NCBI GenBank assembly: GCA_002395925.1
Contig: DGVM01000106.1
Location: 1 to 5,583 of the forward strand
Direction: 5' to 3'
DNA from: Bacteroidales bacterium UBA4284
GTDB taxonomy: Bacteria > Bacteroidota > Bacteroidia > Bacteroidales > UBA932
Length of the DNA stretch: 5,583 nucleotides
Part shown: piece by piece, positions 1 to 5,002 of the stretch
How the letters are laid out: each line of letters begins with the position of its first letter
Position numbering within the stretch: the first letter of the stretch is position 1
Notes under the pieces: generated by a model
What the model saw: the letters and a program-made list of their open reading frames with translations, nothing else
The model's database searches: none
What the model was told of the DNA's origin: nothing
Translations under genes and position numbers: made by a program

Positions 1-2
1 AG

Positions 3-905
3 GTCACCGGTACCGCCGACGGTATTACCGCAACCCAGATGGATATAAAGGTTGACGGCCTGAGCTACGAAGTACTCGAAAAAGCACTTGCACAGGCTCG
101 CGAAGGACGTCTCCACATCATGGGCGAAATGCTCAAGACCATCCCCGCTCCCCGCGAGGACTACAAGCCCTTCGTGCCCCGCATCGAGCAGCTCCGCATA
201 CCTGCAGAGTTCATCGGCGCAGTCATCGGCAAAGGAGGCGAGACAATCCAGAAGATACAGAAAGAGACCGGTACCACTATCTCCATCGACGAAGTCCCCA
301 TCCCCGGCACCAACCTCACCGAGGGCGTCGTGGATGTCGCTTCCGCCGACAAGGATGCAATGCAGAAGGCCCTCGATTGGATCAAGGGCATCTGCGCAGT
401 CCCCGAGGCCGGAAACGTATATCACGGCAAGGTCGTCAGCATCCTTGACTTCGGTGCTTTCGTCGAAATCCTCCCCGGCAAGGAAGGTCTCCTGCATGTG
501 AGTGAAATCGCATGGAACAAAACCGAAAAGGTGGAAGACGTGCTTGCAGTCGGCGACGAAGTTGACGTCAAGCTCCTCGAATACGATGCCAAGAGCGGCA
601 AGATGCGCCTCAGCATGCGTGCCCTCACCGAGAAACCCGAAGGTTATGTAGAGCCTAAGGGCGGACGTGGCGGAAACGGCTCAGGCGAGCATGGACCTCG
701 CCGCGAAGGCGGCAGGGGCGAACGCCGCGAAGGCGGACGCCGTGATGGAGGTGAGCGTCGCAGTGGCGAGCGTCACGAAGGTGGCGAACGCCACGGAGAG
801 CGTCACGGAGAAGGCCGCGGACCCCGTCGCGAGCGTCCCGCACGCCCTCAGGCTCCCGCTCCCACCATCGACGATTTCCGTGAGCCGGTTGACGAGCTCT
901 ACTAG
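3..905 (+). CDS. pnp: Polyribonucleotide nucleotidyltransferase (PNPase), C-terminal part, cut by the left window edge
   Basis: The reading frame is open from the left edge at base 3, so the gene begins outside the window; the Met at base 39 is internal. PNPase degrades RNA 3'-to-5' by phosphorolysis in the cytoplasm. Seen here: the end of the second RNase PH core, including a QMDIK motif whose Asp and Lys match metal-site residues of the family (D492/K494 in E. coli). Counting from the Met at base 39, a KH domain spans about residues 52-118 with its GKGG RNA-binding loop at 64-67, and an S1 domain spans about 127-195 (FGAFVEILPGKEGLLHVSEI). An approximately 70-residue tail dominated by Arg, Gly, Glu and His follows (about 207-270), then an acidic end (TIDDFREPVDELY). 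The gene ends with tandem stops, TAG then TAA (903-908), followed closely by a terminator. The domain order is diagnostic. The long charged tail is the only unusual part. Confidence 0.97.
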   Translation, partial: VTGTADGITATQMDIKVDGLSYEVLEKALAQAREGRLHIMGEMLKTIPAPREDYKPFVPRIEQLRIPAEFIGAVIGKGGETIQKIQKETGTTISIDEVPIPGTNLTEGVVDVASADKDAMQKALDWIKGICAVPEAGNVYHGKVVSILDFGAFVEILPGKEGLLHVSEIAWNKTEKVEDVLAVGDEVDVKLLEYDAKSGKMRLSMRALTEKPEGYVEPKGGRGGNGSGEHGPRREGGRGERREGGRRDGGERRSGERHEGGERHGERHGEGRGPRRERPARPQAPAPTIDDFREPVDELY

Positions 906-913
906 TAAATTCC

Positions 914-941
914 GGGCAGGCCGCTGAGCCTGCCCTTTTTT
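914..941 (+). terminator. Intrinsic terminator of pnp
   Basis: An 8-bp perfect stem (GGGCAGGC at 914-921 with GCCTGCCC at 928-935) closes a 6-base loop and is followed at once by six T (936-941). It lies 9 bases after the pnp TAG stop and 13 bases before the next ATG. This is the standard Rho-independent layout and should end pnp transcription. The next gene would then need its own promoter or rely on read-through, and I found no convincing promoter in the short space before it. Confidence 0.88.
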
Positions 942-954
942 ATAACTTCAACGC

Positions 955-1998
955 ATGAAACACACAATTGGAGCCATGGCTTTTTCTCTCCTGAGCCTTT
1001 TCTCCTGCAAGGGCTTTGAAAACCTCGACGTCGCATCGTTCGAACAAAAACTCGATGACGACCGGACTGTGCAGCTGCTGGACGTACGTACTGCAGATGA
1101 GTATGCCGTGGGACATATCGCCCGCGCAGTGAATATCGATTGGTATTCGAAAGACTTTATGACCGATGCTCTTGCCGCTCTTGACAAGCAGCGTCCGGTG
1201 ATGGTTTATTGCCGCAGCGGAAGGCGCAGCGCCGCAGCTTCGTCCAAACTGGAGAAGGCGGGATTCAAGGTTTGCAACCTGGCCGGCGGCTATCTTGCCT
1301 GGACCGAGGCGGGTAAGCCCGTAACCCGTTACGAGGTGGAACGTTTCTATACAGACGGAGGAAAGAGGGTGGATATAACGCTCGTAAAGCATGCCTCCCT
1401 GGAAATCCGCTTCGGTAGCCTGTCTTTCCAGATCGACCCTGTAACACAGCTCGGCGACCGTTTTACAGACTATGCTTCTGAATTCCCCAAGGCTGATTAT
1501 ATATTGGTGACCCACGAACATCAGGACCACTTCGACAAAGAAGCGATAGGCGCCCTGTCTTCGGCTGCTACGCAGTTGATAACCAACCCCCGGTGCGCCG
1601 AAATGCTCGGATACGGCAAGGCTATGTCCAACGGTGATTCATGCTTTCTTGCGGAGGGTGTCAGCATAGAGGCGGTCCCGGCATACAATACCACCGAAGG
1701 CCATCTGAAGTTTCACCCCAAAGGACGCGATAACGGTTATGTGCTCACGCTGGATGGACTGCGAATCTATGTGGCAGGTGATACGGAAGACATACCCGAA
1801 ATGTCTGCGCTCAAAGATATAGACATAGCGTTCCTCCCTGTAAACCAGCCATATACAATGACTGTTGAGCAGTGTATCCGCGCAGCCTCGTCATTTGGCC
1901 CCAAAGTGCTGATACCCTATCACTTCAGCAACACCGACATCAGTTCCATTCCGGCATCTCTTCCCGGCATCGACGTGCGGCTCCGCAGTATGCAGTAG
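955..1998 (+). CDS. Putative lipoprotein: rhodanese domain fused to a metallo-beta-lactamase-fold hydrolase
   Basis: This 347-residue protein has two enzyme domains. Residues 1-17 form a short hydrophobic stretch ending LFSC, a plausible but non-ideal lipobox with Cys18, so a periplasmic or membrane-anchored lipoprotein is likely. Residues 22-123 are a single rhodanese domain (LLDVRTADEY, GHI, then the active-site loop CRSGRRS with Cys86, and GGYLAW), the fold that carries sulfur as a Cys persulfide. Residues 136-345 are a Lactamase_B_3/UPF0173-like MBL domain with THEHQDH at 186-192 (His187, His189, Asp191, His192), His250/His254 near HPKG, GDTE with Asp276, and YHFS with His323, so the metal ligands look complete. 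The order differs from CstB-type proteins, where a persulfide dioxygenase MBL domain comes first. The substrate is unknown; sulfur chemistry is only an inference from the rhodanese half. Its 3' end converges on truB 8 bases away. A start at Met8 is possible but would shorten the signal sequence. Confidence 0.88.
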   Translation: MKHTIGAMAFSLLSLFSCKGFENLDVASFEQKLDDDRTVQLLDVRTADEYAVGHIARAVNIDWYSKDFMTDALAALDKQRPVMVYCRSGRRSAAASSKLEKAGFKVCNLAGGYLAWTEAGKPVTRYEVERFYTDGGKRVDITLVKHASLEIRFGSLSFQIDPVTQLGDRFTDYASEFPKADYILVTHEHQDHFDKEAIGALSSAATQLITNPRCAEMLGYGKAMSNGDSCFLAEGVSIEAVPAYNTTEGHLKFHPKGRDNGYVLTLDGLRIYVAGDTEDIPEMSALKDIDIAFLPVNQPYTMTVEQCIRAASSFGPKVLIPYHFSNTDISSIPASLPGIDVRLRSMQ

Positions 1999-2006
1999 GG
2001 CGTCCC

Positions 2007-2840
2007 TTAGCCGAGCAGTTCCATCACTTGCTCGATGCTGAGGGCTTCGTCGATGCTGAAGCCGCCGTTGGCGGTGCGCCTGAGCGATCCCAGGAAGGCG
2101 CCGCTGCCGAGGGCTTCTCCCAGGTCGCGGGCAAGGGCACGGATGTACGTTCCCTTTGAGCAATCTACGCGTATAAGTGCGTGACGCAGAGGGACTCCGC
2201 TTACGTCGGCCACGTTGATGCGTCCGTTGCCGGGCCCTGCCTCGACAGGCTGCGGGGCGCCGGGGAAACCTTCTTCGAAGCTTAGCAGCTCGAGCCCATA
2301 AATGTTGATAAGGGATGACTGGAGGATGTCTCCGGGGTCGAAGGCCTCTCCGCGTGACGTGGCCTCACGCAGCAGCCGGCGTGCCGTTTCGTAAGCCCTC
2401 ACTCCGTCAACCGACTTGGCGCTGAACAGGGGAGCTACCTGCATCTGCTCCCCCACGAAGCGGGGAAGTGCGGCCTGCAGGCTCTCGCGCGTTACGCCGT
2501 CGAGTCCGAGCACCCTGTCAACCGGTTTCTCAAGGTCGTACGAAGGGGTTGTCGCCCCGAAGCATACTCCGGCGATATATTGTTTCGCCGACGCCTGAAG
2601 AGTCTCGGCTCGGCGCGTGGCGGGCCCTATGCAGACCAGCAGGATGCCGGTTGCGAGGGGGTCAAGCGTGCCCGCGTGGCCGACCTTGAGGTTCTTCTTG
2701 CCGAAGTGCCTGCACGCGGCCCATTTTATCTTTCGAACGAGGTCTGCGGACGTCCAGCGGTACGGTTTGTCTACCGGCAGGACTATTCCGTCGGGGTAAT
2801 CGGCGATGTCGCGGGAGAGGGGAGCGCTAAGGTTTTGCAT
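2007..2840 (-). CDS. truB: tRNA pseudouridine(55) synthase TruB
   Basis: TruB converts U55 to pseudouridine in the T-arm of tRNAs in the cytoplasm. The 277-residue protein shows the family hallmarks: LPVDKPYRWTS at 21-31 (motif I region), GHAGTLDPLATG at 54-65 containing the catalytic Asp60, GATTPSYDLEKPVD at 95-108 with the conserved Tyr, FSAKSVDGVRAYETAR at 139-154, and CSKGTYIRALARDLGE at 227-242. Between the FSAK...AR and CSKG motifs it has about 72 residues, against roughly 32 in E. coli TruB. The extra length includes a Gly/Pro-rich stretch at about 190-215. The gene is the last of the minus-strand block and ends 8 bases from the convergent rhodanese-MBL gene. No Shine-Dalgarno is visible before the ATG (2838-2840), which is normal for Bacteroidota. 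The 153-base gap to rpiB leaves open whether truB is co-transcribed with it. Confidence 0.96.
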   Translation of the reverse strand: MQNLSAPLSRDIADYPDGIVLPVDKPYRWTSADLVRKIKWAACRHFGKKNLKVGHAGTLDPLATGILLVCIGPATRRAETLQASAKQYIAGVCFGATTPSYDLEKPVDRVLGLDGVTRESLQAALPRFVGEQMQVAPLFSAKSVDGVRAYETARRLLREATSRGEAFDPGDILQSSLINIYGLELLSFEEGFPGAPQPVEAGPGNGRINVADVSGVPLRHALIRVDCSKGTYIRALARDLGEALGSGAFLGSLRRTANGGFSIDEALSIEQVMELLG

Positions 2841-2850
2841 GGTTGCCGGT

Positions 2851-2886
2851 AGATTTCTCGACTCGCTGCACTCGCTCGAAATGACA
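2851..2886. repeat. Quasi-palindromic element with an internal 7-base repeat
   Basis: The outer arms ATTTC (2853-2857) and GAAAT (2878-2882) are inverted complements. Between them the heptamer ACTCGCT occurs twice, at 2861-2867 and 2870-2876, separated by GC. The overall pattern, a core of the TTTCTCGA...CTCGAAATGACA kind, resembles a dispersed intergenic repeat I recall from many bacterial genomes, including Bacteroidota; that recollection is unverified here. It starts 10 bases upstream of the truB ATG on the minus strand, so it would lie in the truB leader. Confidence 0.5.
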
Positions 2887-2891
2887 GTATC

Positions 2892-2907
2892 GGGGGTGCA
2901 GGGGGAT
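2892..2907. repeat. 16-base direct repeat, copy 1
   Basis: The sequence GGGGGTGCAGGGGGAT at this position is repeated exactly at 2976-2991, 84 bases further on. Each copy itself contains two runs of five G around TGCA. Confidence 0.8.
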
Positions 2908-2948
2908 AGTCAATTCTGCGCTGTTGGAGCGAAGCGACCGGGGTCAGT

Positions 2949-2969
2949 CTGAAGGGGTGTCCCCTTCAG
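2949..2969. repeat. 9-bp perfect hairpin in the rpiB-truB gap
   Basis: CTGAAGGGG (2949-2957) pairs perfectly with CCCCTTCAG (2961-2969) around a 3-base loop. There is no T-tract on either strand next to it, so it is not a classical intrinsic terminator. In an rpiB-truB transcript it could be an RNA-processing or stability element, or simply part of a dispersed repeat. Confidence 0.65.
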
Positions 2970-2975
2970 TCCCCT

Positions 2976-2991
2976 GGGGGTGCAGGGGGAT
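2976..2991. repeat. 16-base direct repeat, copy 2
   Basis: This is an exact second copy of the 2892-2907 sequence, ending 2 bases before the complement of the rpiB stop codon. The two copies flank a segment that contains the 2949-2969 hairpin. Confidence 0.8.
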
Positions 2992-2993
2992 GA

Positions 2994-3431
2994 TTAATAC
3001 CGCGTAAGCGGTATCTTGTCAATTCTTCTCTGGTGCCGTCCGCCGGCAAAATCGGTCGCCAGCCATTCGCGCACCATCGATACCACCATGCGGTAAGATG
3101 CGAAGCGGGCTGGTACGACGAGTACGTTAGCTGCATTGTGTTCTGCGACAAGATGGGCGACTGCGGTGTTCCAGGCAAGTCCTGCGCGTATGCCCTGATG
3201 CTTGTTGAGGGTCATGGCCATGCCGTTTCCGGTGCCGCAGATGGCGATACCGAGCTCTACCTCACCTCTTTCTACGGCGCCAGCCAGGGCGTGTGCAAAA
3301 TCGGGGTAGTCGCAGGATTCAACTCCGTCGGTCCCGAAGTTTACAACTTCGTGGCCCTTTCCGGACAGATATTTTATCAGTTTGAACTTGTACTCGGTGC
3401 CGGCGTGGTCGTTGCAGATGCCTATTTTCAT
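2994..3431 (-). CDS. rpiB: Ribose-5-phosphate isomerase B (RpiB/LacAB family)
   Basis: RpiB interconverts ribose 5-phosphate and ribulose 5-phosphate in the non-oxidative pentose phosphate pathway. The 145-residue protein has the normal family length and motifs: NDHAG at 7-11 with Asp8/His9, SCDYPDFA at 39-46, ICGTGNGM at 64-71 with the catalytic-base Cys65, AEHNAANVL at 96-104 with His98, and the C-terminal GGRHQRRI at 130-137. The start is well defined: its ATG overlaps the TGA of the upstream glycosyltransferase in an ATGA (3428-3431), suggesting translational coupling. LacA/LacB or an allose-6-phosphate isomerase are related alternatives, but a single stand-alone gene with Cys65 in a housekeeping setting favours RpiB. 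The stop TAA (complement 2994-2996) borders the repeat-rich gap before truB. Confidence 0.95.
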   Translation of the reverse strand: MKIGICNDHAGTEYKFKLIKYLSGKGHEVVNFGTDGVESCDYPDFAHALAGAVERGEVELGIAICGTGNGMAMTLNKHQGIRAGLAWNTAVAHLVAEHNAANVLVVPARFASYRMVVSMVREWLATDFAGGRHQRRIDKIPLTRY

Positions 3432-4378
3432 ATCTCTTCTTTGATGTTATAGTGGTTGCGTTCCGCAGAAGTGCGGGCTATCATTTCTCCCAAGAGTCCG
3501 GCAAGGAAAAGCACGGTGCCCAGGACGACCGCCAGCAGTGCCAGATAGAACAGCGGCTGGTCGGTGACGGCGCGGAAGTGCATTCCCTGTGCCTGATGAA
3601 CGAGTTTGGCTACTATTATCCATATCGTCATGACGAATCCGATAAAGAACATCAGCAGGCCGGTGGTTCCGAAGAAGTGCATGGGCTTTTTGCCGAAGGT
3701 CGAAAGGAACCAGAGGCTCTGGAGGTCCAGGAAGCCGTTGACGAAGCGGTCGAGTCCGAATTTGCTCTTGCCGTACTTGCGCTTCTCGTGATGCACGGCC
3801 TTTTCGCCTATGCGCCCGAAACCGGCGTTCTTAGCCAGATAGGGGATATAACGGTGCATTTCGCCGTACACCTCTATACTCTTTACGACATCGAGCCGGT
3901 ATGCCTTTAGGCCGCAGTTCATGTCGTGGAGCTTGATGCCGGTAATGCGGCGGGCGGTTGCATTATAGAGCTTTGACGGGAGGTTCTTGGTGAGGGCGTT
4001 GTCTTTGCGGTGCCGCTTCCATCCGCTTACCAGGTCGTATCCTTCGTCCAGGATCATGCGCCGCATCTCCGGGATTTCCTCGGGGGCGTCCTGAAGGTCG
4101 GCGTCCATGGTTACGACAACGTCGCCCCGGGCTTTGTCGAAGCCGCAGTACAGGGCTGCGGACTTGCCATAATTGCGCCGGAAGCGAATCCCATGCACGC
4201 ACGGATCCTTGGCGGAAAGCTTCGTGATGACCTCCCACGAGGCGTCGGTGCTGCCGTCGTCGATGAAGATGATTTCGTAGGATAGCCCCTCGGCCGTCAT
4301 GACGGCAACTATCCTGGAGTGCAGTTCGGGAAGGGACTCACACTCGTTGAGGAGGGGGATGACCAGGGAGACGTCCAT
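3428..4378 (-). CDS. Membrane-anchored family 2 glycosyltransferase (DPM1/GtrB-like)
   Basis: The 316-residue protein has an N-terminal GT-A domain of GT2 type: LVIPLLNE at 5-12, FIDDGSTD at 38-45, and DADLQD at 92-97, the metal/nucleotide-sugar-binding DXD region. The CGLKAYR block at 155-161 and HHEKRKYGKSKF at 196-207 are typical of dolichyl/polyprenyl-phosphate sugar transferases. Two strong hydrophobic segments follow (about 235-260 and 274-300), as in GtrB-like proteins, so the catalytic domain faces the cytoplasm from the inner membrane. The likely reaction moves a sugar from a nucleotide donor to undecaprenyl phosphate; which sugar cannot be read from sequence. The gene lies 3 bases after the DUF4199 gene and overlaps rpiB by 4 bases, so the three are very probably one transcript. 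Pairing with a DUF4199 gene is, as I recall, common in Bacteroidales. Confidence 0.92.
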   Translation of the reverse strand: MDVSLVIPLLNECESLPELHSRIVAVMTAEGLSYEIIFIDDGSTDASWEVITKLSAKDPCVHGIRFRRNYGKSAALYCGFDKARGDVVVTMDADLQDAPEEIPEMRRMILDEGYDLVSGWKRHRKDNALTKNLPSKLYNATARRITGIKLHDMNCGLKAYRLDVVKSIEVYGEMHRYIPYLAKNAGFGRIGEKAVHHEKRKYGKSKFGLDRFVNGFLDLQSLWFLSTFGKKPMHFFGTTGLLMFFIGFVMTIWIIVAKLVHQAQGMHFRAVTDQPLFYLALLAVVLGTVLFLAGLLGEMIARTSAERNHYNIKEEI

Positions 4379-4381
4379 ATC

Positions 4382-4924
4382 TTATTCGCTTTCGGTAAAG
4401 GGGTTGCGGGAAGGGATATTGCGGCTGAAGATGGCCGACAGCACTGTTCCGAAGAGCGTGCAGTAGATGAGATTGGCGAAGAAAGTCATCGCCGGAAGCT
4501 TGGGTACGAGCTCGTCGAGGGCATCCAGCTGGTCGGCGGGAAGGACCTCCGAGTACGCCTCGCGGGCGATATCGACAGACTGCGTAAGCATCTCGGGCGC
4601 TATCAGCGTTACGAGGGCAAGATAGAATGCCGAATAAAGGAGCGCCGACAGTATGGCTGCGGCGAGTCCGAAACGGAAGGTGTCCGAATTGCCTGCCTCC
4701 TGGTGGGCGCCGGCAAACTTTTGCATGAAGGCCTTGAACAGGCTGATGCACAGCCAGAACTTGGCGAGCCATAGAATGACGCCGGAAACGTTGACCAGCA
4801 CGGAAACGGCCGTGCCGCCCTGCAGTTTGGCGAGCAGCATGTTGATGACGGTGTACGCTATCGATATTCCGCCGAGGACCAGTCCCGGTCGAAGGGCTTC
4901 GGTCCAGACAATCTTTCTTTCCAT
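4382..4924 (-). CDS. DUF4199-family integral membrane protein
   Basis: I start the protein at the ATG at 4922-4924 (MERKIVWTEALRPG), giving 180 residues. An upstream in-frame ATG at 4943-4945 would add seven residues (MCGYICR), but it lies upstream of the candidate -7 box and gives an atypical N-terminus. Four hydrophobic segments are visible at about 12-32, 40-64, 84-108 and 144-166. A polar stretch (about 112-143) between the third and fourth probably forms a loop, and the tail is short and charged (NPFTESE). The size, topology and position directly before a GT2 gene match DUF4199 proteins of Bacteroidota, which have no established function. The tight linkage suggests it works with the glycosyltransferase at the membrane, but that is inference. 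It is the first gene of the minus-strand block. Confidence 0.82.
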   Translation of the reverse strand: MERKIVWTEALRPGLVLGGISIAYTVINMLLAKLQGGTAVSVLVNVSGVILWLAKFWLCISLFKAFMQKFAGAHQEAGNSDTFRFGLAAAILSALLYSAFYLALVTLIAPEMLTQSVDIAREAYSEVLPADQLDALDELVPKLPAMTFFANLIYCTLFGTVLSAIFSRNIPSRNPFTESE

Positions 4925-4928
4925 ACGA

Positions 4929-4960
4929 CAAATATAGCCACACAAGGGGAGAATTCCAAT
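4929..4960 (-). promoter_or_regulatory. Candidate Bacteroidota promoter for the DUF4199-GT2-rpiB block
   Basis: On the minus strand, TATATTTG (complement of 4929-4936) matches the TAnnTTTG -7 consensus exactly. ATTG (complement of 4957-4960), 20 bases further upstream, matches three of four bases of the TTTG -33 box at normal spacing. The box ends only 4 bases before the ATG at 4924, so transcription would begin at or very close to the start codon. Confidence 0.55.
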
Positions 4961-4968
4961 ATTTTTAG

Positions 4969-4976
4969 TAAATTTG
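4969..4976 (+). promoter_or_regulatory. Candidate -7 box for thrS
   Basis: TAAATTTG matches the Bacteroidota TAnnTTTG consensus and lies 26 bases before the thrS ATG, leaving room for a leader of roughly 20 bases. No clear TTTG -33 box is present about 20 bases upstream, where the sequence is G-rich. The call therefore rests on the -7 match and its position in the divergent gap. Confidence 0.45.
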
Positions 4977-5002
4977 CAGGTTGCAATATCTAACTGATAT
5001 AT

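Larger units (their letters stand above)
2841..2993. other. Repeat-rich intergenic region between rpiB and truB
   Basis: No credible gene is present in these 153 bases. They hold a quasi-palindromic segment (2851-2886), two exact copies of a 16-base G-rich repeat (2892-2907 and 2976-2991) and a strong short hairpin (2949-2969). The composition is unlike the flanking genes, with G-runs on the plus strand. On the minus strand it follows the rpiB stop directly and reaches the truB start. It resembles dispersed noncoding repeat material as found between genes in many Bacteroidales genomes, but no search was run to show that it recurs. Confidence 0.6.

Noticed and set aside
940..1530. 196-residue open frame on the minus strand opposite the rhodanese-MBL gene
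   Set aside because: The plus-strand frame has clear rhodanese and MBL motifs; the antisense frame has none and runs into the pnp terminator.
1997..2007. Small inverted repeat AGGG-CGT-CCCT between the convergent ends of the rhodanese-MBL gene and truB, as a shared terminator
   Set aside because: The stem is only 4 bp and there is no T-tract on either strand; too weak to call a terminator.
2949..2969. The hairpin after rpiB as an intrinsic terminator
   Set aside because: The stem is strong, but the bases following it on the minus strand (complement of 2948 downwards) are not a U-tract, so I list it as a hairpin only.
3033..3910. Long plus-strand open frames opposite rpiB and the glycosyltransferase (3033-3452, 3452-3910)
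   Set aside because: They are shadows of conserved minus-strand genes and show no domain motifs or promoter.
4925..4945. Upstream ATG (4943-4945) as the DUF4199 start
   Set aside because: It would place the start codon upstream of the matching -7 box and add an atypical MCGYICR extension; the ATG at 4922-4924 gives a more typical N-terminus.
4977..5002. T-box or other riboswitch before thrS
   Set aside because: Only about 26 bases separate the candidate -7 box from the ATG, too short for any known leader element.
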